Assembly (NCBI GenBank): GCA_015351705.1
Contig: JADIIM010000021.1
Location: forward strand, 1-44,267
Direction of reading: 5' to 3'
Source: Aeromicrobium sp.
GTDB taxonomy: Bacteria > Actinomycetota > Coriobacteriia > Anaerosomatales > Anaerosomataceae
DNA: 44,267 nucleotides
Shown here: positions 15,138 to 23,261 of the stretch, piece after piece
Position numbering within the stretch: the stretch's first letter is position 1
Layout of the letters: each line of letters begins with the position of its first letter
Notes under the pieces: model-generated
The model's database searches: none
Seen by the model: only the letters and a program-made list of their open reading frames with translations
What the model was told of the DNA's origin: nothing
Translations under genes and position numbers: made by a program

Positions 15138-16325
15138 ATGGCGCATGTCCGCTCACTCTTCTTCGACGGTCCGCTGTCCGAGGTCGAGAACAAGGCGCTC
15201 AAAGCGGCCGAGCTCGGCCGGCCGAGCGACGTCATCTGGAACATCACCAACCGCTGCAACCTGCTGTGCGACCACTGCTACATGGCCGCCGACGGGCATG
15301 TGCTCCCCGACCAGCTCTCCGATGACGAGACGATCGACCTCGTCCGCCGCATGGGCGAGGCCGGCGTGCCGGTGGTCTTCCTCTCGGGCGGCGAGCCGAT
15401 GATGCGCCCCAACTTCTGGGAGATCCTCGCCGAGGTCAACGCCCAGGGCGTGCGCCCCACGATCTCCACCAACTGCACGCTCATCGACGAGGCCGCCGCC
15501 AAACGCCTGAAGGAGTATGGCGTCCGCTGGATCGCCACCTCGATGTACGGCCCTGCCGAGTTCCACGACGCGATGGTGGGCGTTCCCGGCACACACGCCC
15601 GTGTCGTCCGCGCCATCAAGGCGCTCCGCGCCGAGGGCGTGGGCGTGGTGCTCAAGACCGCGCTGTCGGTCGACACCTGGCCGTACATCTTCGACATCAT
15701 CCAGATGGCCAAGGACCTCGACTGCGGCCTCGTCTACATCTGTGACCTCATCACCGCTGGCCGCAGCGAGGGCGAGGATGACTCGCGCGTGAGTGTGGAG
15801 CAGTGGCGCGAGCTCGCCGACTTCGTCGTGGCCGACATGCTCGACCCGGAGGTGAAGCTCGAGTACGACATCGGCGCGATCCCCTCGGTCATCCCGTACA
15901 TCGCCGAGCGGTTCATCGAGCGCGGCGTGGACGTGAGCAAGGGTCTCGAGCGCCTCAAGATCATGAGCGCGTGCCCGGTGGGCAAGGGCCACATGAACAT
16001 CAACTCCGAGGGCGGGGTCATGCCCTGCCAGTTCGCGCAGGACTGGGTGGTGGGCAACATCCGCGACATGTCGTTCGCCGAGGCCACCGCCGCGCTCTAC
16101 GCGATCGACCTCGAGGAGTCCACAGGCATCTGCGCACCGGAGAACTGCGAGTACTCGCGCATCTGCCGCGGCTGCCGCGCCAAGGCGTGGCAGCGCGAGG
16201 GCGACTACATGGCCGAGGACCTCACATGCATCCTGCACCCCGAGCGGGCGCGCACCATCCCGGTCGAGCGCCCCGCCGGCCACTCGCCCGCCGCCCCGTG
16301 TGCGGTGCCGGGCGGCTGCGGCTAG
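15138..16325 (+). CDS. Radical SAM/SPASM-domain enzyme
   Basis: A 395-residue enzyme. The SAM-cleaving [4Fe-4S] motif CNLLCDHC has cysteines at 40, 44 and 47; FLSGGEPMM (81-89) binds SAM. A SPASM-like C-terminus carries C279, C297, C332, C337, C343, C346 and C364 for auxiliary clusters. Relatives modify peptides or make haem and other cofactors (NirJ/AhbC-like, peptide maturases); the substrate cannot be told here, and no obvious precursor peptide lies next to it. ATG 15138 has AGGAGG (15123-15128). It shares its upstream 74-bp element with the ErcA-like gene. The tail ends in PGGCG. Confidence 0.88.
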   Translation: MAHVRSLFFDGPLSEVENKALKAAELGRPSDVIWNITNRCNLLCDHCYMAADGHVLPDQLSDDETIDLVRRMGEAGVPVVFLSGGEPMMRPNFWEILAEVNAQGVRPTISTNCTLIDEAAAKRLKEYGVRWIATSMYGPAEFHDAMVGVPGTHARVVRAIKALRAEGVGVVLKTALSVDTWPYIFDIIQMAKDLDCGLVYICDLITAGRSEGEDDSRVSVEQWRELADFVVADMLDPEVKLEYDIGAIPSVIPYIAERFIERGVDVSKGLERLKIMSACPVGKGHMNINSEGGVMPCQFAQDWVVGNIRDMSFAEATAALYAIDLEESTGICAPENCEYSRICRGCRAKAWQREGDYMAEDLTCILHPERARTIPVERPAGHSPAAPCAVPGGCG

Positions 16326-16329
16326 CGGC

Positions 16330-17076
16330 ATGGGTAGCCGACCCGAGTCAGCCCCCGGGGCCTACGGGACCATTCGCGCCATCGTCTTCGACTTCGACGG
16401 CCTGATCATCGCGAGCGAGACCAACGCCGTCCGTTCCTGGCAGGACCTCTACGCGCGCTTCGGCCACGAGCTGCCGCTGGACAAGTGGGCCACGCTCATC
16501 GGCACGTGGGACGCCGAGTGGAACCCGGGCGTCGAGCTCGCCGAGCGCGTGGGCAACGGTCACGACTGGGAGGCCATCGAACGCGAGCGTCGCGCCGACG
16601 AACTCGCGGGGGCGTGGCAGCTGCCGGCGCTGCCCGGTGTGGTCGACCGCCTGGACGACGCGGCACGGCTCGGCCTGCCGCTGGCCATCGCGTCGAGCTC
16701 GGACCGGGAGTGGGTCGTCGGCCACCTGGAGCGGCTCGGCATCGCCGGGCGCTTCTCGGCGATCGTCACCCGCGACGACGTTGCGCGCACCAAGCCGGAC
16801 CCCGAGCTGTTCACGCGAGCGGTCGAAGCGCTTGAGGTCGCGCCGGAACGCGCGGTGGCCATCGAGGACTCGATCCACGGGGTGGTCGCGGCCAAGTCGG
16901 CCGGCATGCGCTGCGTAGCGGTGCCCAACCCGCTGCTCGCGGACGCTGACTACTCGGCGGCGGACCTGGTGACCGACTCACTCGCCGCGTGCACGCTTGA
17001 GGAGATCATCGAGCGCCTGGGCCGAGAGCAGAATCGCTACCCGTCCTGCCCGCCCACCGTCTTGCCGATCGTGTAG
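16330..17076 (+). CDS. HAD-superfamily hydrolase (beta-phosphoglucomutase-like)
   Basis: A 248-residue HAD phosphatase or phosphomutase. Motif I is VFDFDGLIIASE (D21 nucleophile, D23 acid), motif II IASSSD, motif III lysine in TKPDPELF and motif IV AIEDSIHGVVAAKSAG. A helical cap sits between motifs I and II (subfamily I). ATG 16330 lies 4 nt after the radical SAM stop, suggesting coupling. Its last 40 nt overlap the 3' end of the convergent flavin reductase gene. Substrate unknown. Confidence 0.9.
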   Translation: MGSRPESAPGAYGTIRAIVFDFDGLIIASETNAVRSWQDLYARFGHELPLDKWATLIGTWDAEWNPGVELAERVGNGHDWEAIERERRADELAGAWQLPALPGVVDRLDDAARLGLPLAIASSSDREWVVGHLERLGIAGRFSAIVTRDDVARTKPDPELFTRAVEALEVAPERAVAIEDSIHGVVAAKSAGMRCVAVPNPLLADADYSAADLVTDSLAACTLEEIIERLGREQNRYPSCPPTVLPIV

Positions 17077-17618
17077 GCGTCGGCGACCTTCTCGCCGAGC
17101 CTACGGTACTCGCGGCTGCCTGCGATGTACACGAGCGGGTCGAGCGAGGCCACGTCCACCTTCTCGCCGGTGGCGTTGAGCACGCCCTCCTCGGCATGGC
17201 TCTCCATGACCTCGGCGATCAGGAGCACGTGGCTGCCGAGCGCGACCTCCTGCTCCACGCGGCATTCGAGCTGGTACGGGCACTCGGCGATGCGCGGCGC
17301 AGCCACCACCACCGACGGCTCGAGCGTCCAGCCGCTCTCGGCGAACTTGTCCCGCTGGTGTCCGGAGACGATGCCGAAGAAGTCCGCGACTGCGGCGTCC
17401 TCGGCACGGGGCGTGTTCACCGTGAGCGTTCCGGTAGCGCGGATGAGCTCAAGGGTGCGCCGGCTCTCACGGAGTGCGACGGCGATGCGCGGAGGGTTGG
17501 TGGCGCAGATGCCGGTCCAGGCCACGGTGCAGGCGTCGGCTTCCTCCATCGTGCCGCCACACACGAGCACGGCGGGCATGGGGTACAGACGGTCGCTCGG
17601 ACCAAGGCGCTTCTTCAT
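17037..17618 (-). CDS. Flavin reductase family protein (FMN-binding split barrel)
   Basis: A 193-residue flavoprotein with the split-barrel pattern (MPAVLVCGG, TVAWTGICATNPPRIAVAL, LTVNTPRAEDAAVADFFGI), as in FlaRed/DIM6 proteins that bind FMN and act in NAD(P)H-flavin or ferredoxin-linked electron transfer. ATG 17618 is preceded by GGGAGG. The 3' end overlaps the HAD gene by 40 bp in convergent orientation. Confidence 0.9.
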   Translation of the reverse strand: MKKRLGPSDRLYPMPAVLVCGGTMEEADACTVAWTGICATNPPRIAVALRESRRTLELIRATGTLTVNTPRAEDAAVADFFGIVSGHQRDKFAESGWTLEPSVVVAAPRIAECPYQLECRVEQEVALGSHVLLIAEVMESHAEEGVLNATGEKVDVASLDPLVYIAGSREYRRLGEKVADAYTIGKTVGGQDG

Positions 17619-17731
17619 GTGATGACCTCCCAGTGAGATGGCCGGTGCTCAGATGCAGGCCGCGCTGCTGCGTCCGCCCTGGCGCGGGCAGCCGGAGCGA
17701 TGCGACCGCTGAGCCGTCCGCGCGGTTGACG

Positions 17732-18604
17732 CTACCGCACGATCTTGCTGATGGGCAGCTCGAGTATATCCTCGGCGCCGGCGGCCTTCAGCCGAGGGAT
17801 CAGGATGTTGACCGTCGCCTTGTCGGCCACGGTCATGATCTCGTAGTCGTCCGAGCCGTAGAGCTGGTTGACCGTGGGGCGCTTCATTGCCGGGAGCTCC
17901 GCGATCACGGCATCCAGCCGCGCGGCGGGGACGTTCATCGACAGCAGCACCCGGCCGCGCGCCTCGATCACGCCGAGGAGCAGTGTGCGGACCTCCTCGA
18001 TGGCGCGGCGCTTGGCCGGATCGCCCCAGGCCTCCCGGCTGGCGAAGAGCCGCGTGGTGGACTCGAGGATGACGTCGACGATCTTGAGGCCGTTGCGGCG
18101 GAGCGTGGAGCCGGTCTCCGTGAGGTCCACGAGCGCGTCCATCAGCTCAGGCACCTTCGCTTCGGTGGCTCCGTAGCTGAAGTGCACCTCCACCGGGATG
18201 CCGAGCCGCTCGAAGAACGCACGCGTGGTGTTAGGGAACTCGGAGGTGATGCGGCTGCCCGGCGGGATGTCCGCCGCCGAGGCGATCGGCGAGTCGGCGC
18301 ACACAGCGAGCACCATCTTCACCACGCCCGTGCCGGTCTTGGCGTACGGAAGCTCGGCGACCTCTACCACCTCGGCGCCTGACTCGGTCACCCAGTCATG
18401 CCCCGAGATGCCGAGGTCGAAGTGGCCGTCGGCGACGTAGAGCGGGATCTCCTGCGGGCGTAGGATCTTGACTTTGGCTATCCGCGGGTCGTCGATCACC
18501 GGGTTGTACTCACGGCTGGACTTGCGGACCGACAGGTCGGCCTCGCCGAACAGGAGCAGCGTCTGCTCCTCGAGGCTTCCTTTGGGCAAGGCGATGGACA
18601 GCAT
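17732..18604 (-). CDS. hisG: ATP phosphoribosyltransferase, long form
   Basis: A 290-residue enzyme catalysing ATP + PRPP to phosphoribosyl-ATP, the first step of histidine synthesis. MLSIALPKGSLEEQTL and the ligand region DLGISGHDWV identify it. The C-terminal ACT-like HisG_C domain (about 215-290, with PTVNQLYGSDDYEIMTV) makes it the long, directly histidine-inhibited form that needs no HisZ. ATG 18604 has GGGAG upstream. No other his gene is nearby. The upstream region holds a perfect ACACTAGTGT palindrome overlapping a TACACT -10. Confidence 0.95.
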   Translation of the reverse strand: MLSIALPKGSLEEQTLLLFGEADLSVRKSSREYNPVIDDPRIAKVKILRPQEIPLYVADGHFDLGISGHDWVTESGAEVVEVAELPYAKTGTGVVKMVLAVCADSPIASAADIPPGSRITSEFPNTTRAFFERLGIPVEVHFSYGATEAKVPELMDALVDLTETGSTLRRNGLKIVDVILESTTRLFASREAWGDPAKRRAIEEVRTLLLGVIEARGRVLLSMNVPAARLDAVIAELPAMKRPTVNQLYGSDDYEIMTVADKATVNILIPRLKAAGAEDILELPISKIVR

Positions 18605-18682
18605 GCGGACTCCCGGGCCGAGTGTCGTGCACCGTGCTGTGTGCGCACTGATGCGGCGGACACGACTGACATGCACTTTCGC

Positions 18683-18693
18683 ACACTAGTGTA
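18683..18693 (-). promoter_or_regulatory. Candidate hisG -10 and palindrome
   Basis: Minus-strand TACACT (18688-18693) overlaps ACACTAGTGT (18683-18692), a perfect 10-bp palindrome about 80 nt upstream of hisG. No -35 seen; regulator unknown. Confidence 0.35.
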
Positions 18694-18786
18694 CTACAGC
18701 GGCCAGAACATCCCCCGGGGATGCCACGCAGGAGCGTCAGCCACGACGGCCCGCCGCCGCACCGCGTCGCCGCCGGGCGTGCTCGT

Positions 18787-18815
18787 TTGACATACTCTGA
18801 CATGGGACACACAAT
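18787..18815 (+). promoter_or_regulatory. Promoter of the small protein/membrane sensor pair
   Basis: Perfect TTGACA (18787-18792), 17-nt spacer, CACAAT (18810-18815). It excludes start codons before about 18820 for the gene that follows. Confidence 0.6.
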
Positions 18816-18882
18816 CGACTCATGGGCGGGGTCCGATGTGCGCGCGACGCGCAACGCGACCGGACGGAGAATCGAGGGGACC

Positions 18883-19113
18883 GTGTCAGCACTCTCGCAG
18901 CACGTCGTGTCGATCCTGAGTCCGTACGTGGGGGAGATGGCCGCCGACACCTGCGTCAGGGCCACTGCCCTGTCACTCGGCAAGACCACCGACGACCTCA
19001 CCGTCGACGACCTTCCGGCGCTGGAATCCAACGTCCGGCGATTGCTGGGTCCGCTGGCACCCACCAACGTCATCGACCAGTTGCTGCAAGACATCGAAAG
19101 GGGCCTGCGATGA
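18883..19113 (+). CDS. Small helical protein, function unknown
   Basis: A 76-residue protein, mostly helical, with a recognisable pattern (ILSPYVGEMAADTCV, then DLTVDDLPALESNVRRLLG) but no named family. GTG 18883 is chosen because GAGGGG stands 4 nt upstream and because earlier in-frame starts lie before or in the promoter. Its stop overlaps the next ATG (ATGA), so it is translationally coupled to the membrane protein. This looks like a soluble partner of that sensor module. Confidence 0.65.
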   Translation: MSALSQHVVSILSPYVGEMAADTCVRATALSLGKTTDDLTVDDLPALESNVRRLLGPLAPTNVIDQLLQDIERGLR

Positions 19114-19946
19114 GCGACTCGCGTGCGTCCTCGATCGCGGCACGTGGCCTCTCCGCGTCGACACTGCTTGTCGGAGGAGCGATGACCGCCCTCGTGGCGG
19201 TGTACGGTGTCCTGAGTCACCTCATGTTCACAGAGCAGCTCACCGGCGGTGCGTACGCAGCGGCATACTGGTACGGCACCTCGCTGCAGGTGCTCTTCGC
19301 GATCGTGATCATCTCCGTCGGACTGATGATCGGCTGGCACCAGCACGTGGGTAAGCAATGGACGCTGCTCGGCATCGGTGTCGCCTGCTACGCGGTCGGC
19401 GACATCATCTGGACGGTGCTGGACCTGCACCTGGGGATCGAGCCGTACCCGAGTGCCGCAGACGTCTTCTACACGCTGGAGTACGTGTTCTTCCTTGCGG
19501 CACTCGTCTTGGCCATCCGTTCGTACAGCGGCATCACCAAGGTGCGCACTCCGGTCTACGTGGGCCTGCTCGTCTCCGGCGTTGCCGCCGCAGTGCTCTA
19601 CTTCGTGCTGCTCCGTCCGTACATCTTCGCGGCCGGCGTCGCCGAGCTCGGGCTGTGGGGCTTCGTCATGAGCACGCTCTACCCTCTGGGAGACGTGTTC
19701 TTCATGCTCGGGCCTGCGGTCGCACTCACGCTGATCATCGGTCAGCTCGGGGCAGGCAAGCTCGCCTGGCCGTGGTGGCTCGTGGTGGCAGGCGCGCTCG
19801 TGTTCTCGCTGGCCGACTCGATGTACTCCTACGCCGACTGGTCCGGAGCCGGCTCGAGCGCGCTGATGGAGATGGGCTGGATGACCGCGAACCTGCTGTT
19901 CGCACTCGCCGCGCTCGTCGCACGTGACGTCTACCGGGTGAGGTAG
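19110..19946 (+). CDS. Multi-pass membrane protein resembling a stand-alone sensor module
   Basis: A 278-residue protein with eight or nine hydrophobic segments and no soluble domain. The pattern YAVGDIIWTVLDLHLGIEPYPSAADV, a second GDVFF motif and SLADSMYSY recalls the N-terminal membrane region of actinobacterial GGDEF/EAL signalling proteins, here without an output domain. It starts at ATG 19110 inside the stop of the preceding small gene. Signal and output are unknown; the coupled 76-residue protein is the obvious candidate partner. Confidence 0.7.
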   Translation: MSDSRASSIAARGLSASTLLVGGAMTALVAVYGVLSHLMFTEQLTGGAYAAAYWYGTSLQVLFAIVIISVGLMIGWHQHVGKQWTLLGIGVACYAVGDIIWTVLDLHLGIEPYPSAADVFYTLEYVFFLAALVLAIRSYSGITKVRTPVYVGLLVSGVAAAVLYFVLLRPYIFAAGVAELGLWGFVMSTLYPLGDVFFMLGPAVALTLIIGQLGAGKLAWPWWLVVAGALVFSLADSMYSYADWSGAGSSALMEMGWMTANLLFALAALVARDVYRVR

Positions 19947-19961
19947 CCCGCTCGGCACATC

Positions 19962-21038
19962 CTAGCTGCGTCCACCTGAGCGATAGAAGCGCCGGATGTC
20001 GCGCGCGAGCCGCTTGTCCGCCTGCTTGCGCTCCTGGCGAGCCCGTACGTCGAGCTCCTCGTTGACGTGCCGGATCTCGGCCTGTAGTTCGCGGTAGCTC
20101 TCGAGCCGCCGCTCCGGCAGCTCACCTGAGACGACGGCCGCCTCGACAGCGCAGCCAGGCTCACCATCGTGAGTGCAGTCCCGGAAGCGGCAGCCCTCGG
20201 CAAGGCCCGCGATGTCCGCGAAGGCCTGGTCGAGACCTTCCGACGAGTCCCACATGCCGACCGCGCGCAGACCGGGTGTATCGATGATGGCCCCGCCCGT
20301 CGGCAGCGTGATCAGCTCGCGCGCCACGGTGGTGTGTCGCCCCTTGCCGTCGCTCATGCGCACTTCGCGAGTGGTCTGGATGTCCTCGCCCGCAAGCGCG
20401 TTCACCAGTGTGGACTTGCCCGAGCCCGAGGGGCCGATCAGCACGAGGGTCCGCCCGGCGCCGAGGTGTGCGCGGATCTCGTCGAGGCCCTGGCCGCTCA
20501 CCGTGCTCGTGGGATGGACCGGCACGCCCGGAGCGATATCTCCGACGGCGAGCACCTCGGCGTCCACGTCATCGGCGAGGTCGGCCTTGGTCAGCGCGAT
20601 GACGGGCAGCGCCCCGCTGTCCCACACGAGCGCGAGCTCACGCTCGATCCTGCCAAGCTTCGCCGGTGAGTCGATCGGATGCGTGATCACCACGGTGTCG
20701 ATGTTGGCCGCGAGCACCTGCACGCGTGATGCGCGCCCCGGGTCACGTCGCATGATGGCGCTGAGGCGCTCCAGGACGTCTTCCACCAGCGGCTCATCGT
20801 CTTCGTCTCCGGAGACCACGACCCAGTCGCCGACGACGGGCAGCCCGCCCTCGTCGGCCTGCTTCACGAGGCGCGTGGCGGGACGCGCCACCCTGAGCCC
20901 ACTTTCGGTCACCACGAACGCGAAGCCCCTGTCCGAGCGGATGACACGGCCGAGTTCGCCGTTGCGGCCCCGGCCAGCGGTCAGAGCGCGCACACGGTCA
21001 TCGAGTCCCAGTGCGAGCAAGTCGGGCGCTCTTTCCAC
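19962..21038 (-). CDS. rsgA: Ribosome small-subunit-dependent GTPase A
   Basis: A 358-residue circularly permuted GTPase that helps mature the 30S subunit. An N-terminal OB fold (about 25-110) precedes permuted motifs G4 TKAD (150-153), G1 GPSGSGKST (202-210) and G3 DTPG (253-256). The C-terminal zinc site is C283, C288, H290 and C296. GTG 21038 is preferred over upstream TTG/ATG codons because AAGGAG lies 6 nt before it. It ends 15 nt from the convergent membrane-sensor gene. Confidence 0.96.
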   Translation of the reverse strand: MERAPDLLALGLDDRVRALTAGRGRNGELGRVIRSDRGFAFVVTESGLRVARPATRLVKQADEGGLPVVGDWVVVSGDEDDEPLVEDVLERLSAIMRRDPGRASRVQVLAANIDTVVITHPIDSPAKLGRIERELALVWDSGALPVIALTKADLADDVDAEVLAVGDIAPGVPVHPTSTVSGQGLDEIRAHLGAGRTLVLIGPSGSGKSTLVNALAGEDIQTTREVRMSDGKGRHTTVARELITLPTGGAIIDTPGLRAVGMWDSSEGLDQAFADIAGLAEGCRFRDCTHDGEPGCAVEAAVVSGELPERRLESYRELQAEIRHVNEELDVRARQERKQADKRLARDIRRFYRSGGRS

Positions 21039-21098
21039 GCGCGCATCTCCTTGAAGGACGGGCATTTGAACACCCAATCCTACCGCGAAGCGTGATGC

Positions 21099-22571
21099 TC
21101 AGGCCACGAACTGGCCCGCGGGCACGTGGACGCGGAACGTCGAACCCTCGCCCAGCGCACTGGCCACGGTCAGGCGGAGGCCCAGCAGATCACACAGCTC
21201 CCGGCAGATCGCAAGGCCCAGCCCCGTCCCGGGGGGCTTGGAATGGTCGGGCGAGTCCACTTGCACGAACGCCTCGAAGATGCGCTCCTGGTCTGCGAGC
21301 GATATCCCGATGCCCGTGTCGATCACCTCGACGACGGCCCCGTCCCCGTCGCGCGCGACGCCGACGCGAACGGAGCCACCCGGTCCAGTGAACTTGATGG
21401 CGTTGGAGACGAGGTTGCGGACGATCTGACCGAGCTTGTCGGCATCGCTCATGAGCGCCGGTCCGTCTGCGCACACGCACTCGAGGCGCACGCTCCTGCC
21501 GTCGGCGACAGTGGAAAGCGGCGCGACGACGGCCCGTATGTGGGAGCCGAGGTCGAACGCGGCGAGCTCGACCGGGGAGTGGCCCGCCTCGATACGAGCA
21601 AGGTCCAGGACGTCGTTGACGAGCGAGAGCAGCTGCTGACCGGAGTCGCTTACCATGCCGAGTTGCCGTCGCTGCTCCTCGTTGACGGGACCGGGCAGCT
21701 CCTGGAGCAGAAGGGCCGTGAAGCCGATGATGGCGTTCAGCGGCGTCCGCAGCTCGTGGCTCACGTTGGCGAGGAACCGTTGCGCCGCCTCGTTCGCGCT
21801 CCTCAGCTCGCGGTTGACTTCGATGAGCTCGGCGGTCCGGCGGTCCACCAGGCGCTCAAGGTCCTCCCGGTAGTGCTCGAGCTCGATCTCCGATCGGATC
21901 CGCGAGGTGACGTCTTCGAGCGCGATGACGGCGCGCGCGTCCGGGCCCTGGGCCGGACCGAGCGTCGTGGCCCGTGCGCTCACCCACACCGTCCCGTCGC
22001 CGGAACCGAGCGCGTGGAGGCGATCCCCCGTGGGTGCCGAACGTACGATCGCCGCCAGGTCGAGCCCGCGGATCGCTCCGGCCGCGGCCGGACCGTCGGC
22101 AACGCCCTCAAGCGGCTCCTGCGCGCTACCCGGTCGCTCGCCGAGTTCGAGGATCCGCCGCGCCTCTTCGTTGACGAGCGAGACGTCGCCTCCCGCACCG
22201 GCGACCAGGATGCCCACGGGCGTCGTGTTGACGATACTCGTGAGCAGGGCGTGCTCGGCCCGTGCCTGACGCTGAGCCCGCTCAGCGACCTCCAGCTGCT
22301 CGACACTCGAGCGGCCGTAGATGATGTATGCGATGACCGGGATGAACATGAGCTCGGCGTAGTCTTCGTAGGCATCGAGCGCGTCGATCAGTCCGCTGTG
22401 CTCGCCGGCGTTCGACAGGCCGACGAACAGGTACAGCCCGATGGCGATGAGCAGCGGGTACTTGGTGCCCCTGCCAAGTCCCGGGGTGTCCGAGGGCACG
22501 AGCGCCACCACGACCAATGCTACGAGGAAGGCTACCGCGCCCGCGATGTCGATGAGCGCGACCGGGCTCAT
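21099..22571 (-). CDS. Membrane-linked sensor histidine kinase with PAS domain
   Basis: A 490-residue kinase. Three or so N-terminal hydrophobic segments (about 5-25, 38-52, 72-86) precede a PAS domain (about 105-225, NTTPVGILVAGAGGDVSLVN), a coiled coil, HisKA (SHELRTPLNAIIGF, H272) and HATPase_c (NAIKF, DTGIGI, GTGLGL). ATG 22571 overlaps the stop of the upstream 93-residue gene by 4 nt (ATGA), so the two are translationally coupled. No response regulator is adjacent. Confidence 0.92.
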   Translation of the reverse strand: MSPVALIDIAGAVAFLVALVVVALVPSDTPGLGRGTKYPLLIAIGLYLFVGLSNAGEHSGLIDALDAYEDYAELMFIPVIAYIIYGRSSVEQLEVAERAQRQARAEHALLTSIVNTTPVGILVAGAGGDVSLVNEEARRILELGERPGSAQEPLEGVADGPAAAGAIRGLDLAAIVRSAPTGDRLHALGSGDGTVWVSARATTLGPAQGPDARAVIALEDVTSRIRSEIELEHYREDLERLVDRRTAELIEVNRELRSANEAAQRFLANVSHELRTPLNAIIGFTALLLQELPGPVNEEQRRQLGMVSDSGQQLLSLVNDVLDLARIEAGHSPVELAAFDLGSHIRAVVAPLSTVADGRSVRLECVCADGPALMSDADKLGQIVRNLVSNAIKFTGPGGSVRVGVARDGDGAVVEVIDTGIGISLADQERIFEAFVQVDSPDHSKPPGTGLGLAICRELCDLLGLRLTVASALGEGSTFRVHVPAGQFVA

Positions 22572-22849
22572 GCGTCGGCCCTGCTCGCGCGTGACCGACG
22601 CAGAAGTGCCAGACCGCCCATGGCGAACCACACTCCACTCACGGTATACGCGAGATGCTCGAGAGCGTTGAACAGGTCGTAGAGCCAGTAGCCCTCGACG
22701 ATGGTGAACACGTAACCGGCGACGACCGAAAGATATCCCGCCACGAACCAGGCTTTGCCGTGCATCTGGATCGAGCGCACACTGCGCGCCATCACCGGCG
22801 TGAGGAACAGAGCCAGCAGCAGGCTGACGATCTCACTCTCCTGATACAT
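22568..22849 (-). CDS. Small membrane protein coupled to the histidine kinase
   Basis: A 93-residue protein with three predicted membrane helices (about 5-22, 31-50, 62-84) and an Arg-rich tail. Unrecognised family. Four-nt overlap with the kinase ATG; it starts 3 nt after the msrB stop, so the msr genes, this gene and the kinase form one minus-strand run. It may complete the kinase sensor domain as a separate chain (inference). Confidence 0.7.
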   Translation of the reverse strand: MYQESEIVSLLLALFLTPVMARSVRSIQMHGKAWFVAGYLSVVAGYVFTIVEGYWLYDLFNALEHLAYTVSGVWFAMGGLALLRRSRASRADA

Positions 22850-22852
22850 GAC

Positions 22853-23260
22853 TCACCTGTCCCGGTCGGCTTCGAAGTCGAGTGCGACGGAGTTCATACA
22901 GTACCGCAGGCCGGTCGGCGGCGGACCGTCCGGGAACACGTGGCCAAGGTGGGACCCGCAGGCGCCGCACCGGATCTCGGTGCGCATCATCCCGTGGCTC
23001 GTGTCCTGCAGCTCCTCGACCGCATCAGGAGCGACCGTCTCGAAGAAGCTCGGCCAACCGCAACCGGCATCGAACTTCGCGTCAGAGCGGAACAGGGCGT
23101 TGCCGCAACCACGGCAGCGATACAGGCCCTCGTCAGCCGTATCGAGATACACCCCGGTGAACGGACGTTCGGTGCCGGCTTCGCGCAGCACGCGATACTG
23201 CTCGGAAGTCAGCGCCTCGCGCCACTCATCGTCCGTGCGGGAGATCGGATATCGGCCCAC
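22853..23260 (-). CDS. msrB: Peptide-methionine (R)-S-oxide reductase
   Basis: A 135-residue enzyme reducing methionine-R-sulfoxide in proteins. Catalytic C121 is in RYCMNS, a candidate resolving C67 in AGCGWPSF, and zinc ligands are C49, C52, C98 and C101. GTG 23260 follows GGAGG and sits 1 nt after the msrA stop, so it is translated with msrA. Its catalytic residue is an ordinary cysteine, unlike its partner's. Confidence 0.96.
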   Translation of the reverse strand: MGRYPISRTDDEWREALTSEQYRVLREAGTERPFTGVYLDTADEGLYRCRGCGNALFRSDAKFDAGCGWPSFFETVAPDAVEELQDTSHGMMRTEIRCGACGSHLGHVFPDGPPPTGLRYCMNSVALDFEADRDR

Positions 23261-23261
23261 G

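Noticed and set aside
18605-18676. Histidine leader peptide or attenuator before hisG
   Set aside because: The short upstream frames contain only scattered His codons, with no run, and no terminator/antiterminator pair is seen.
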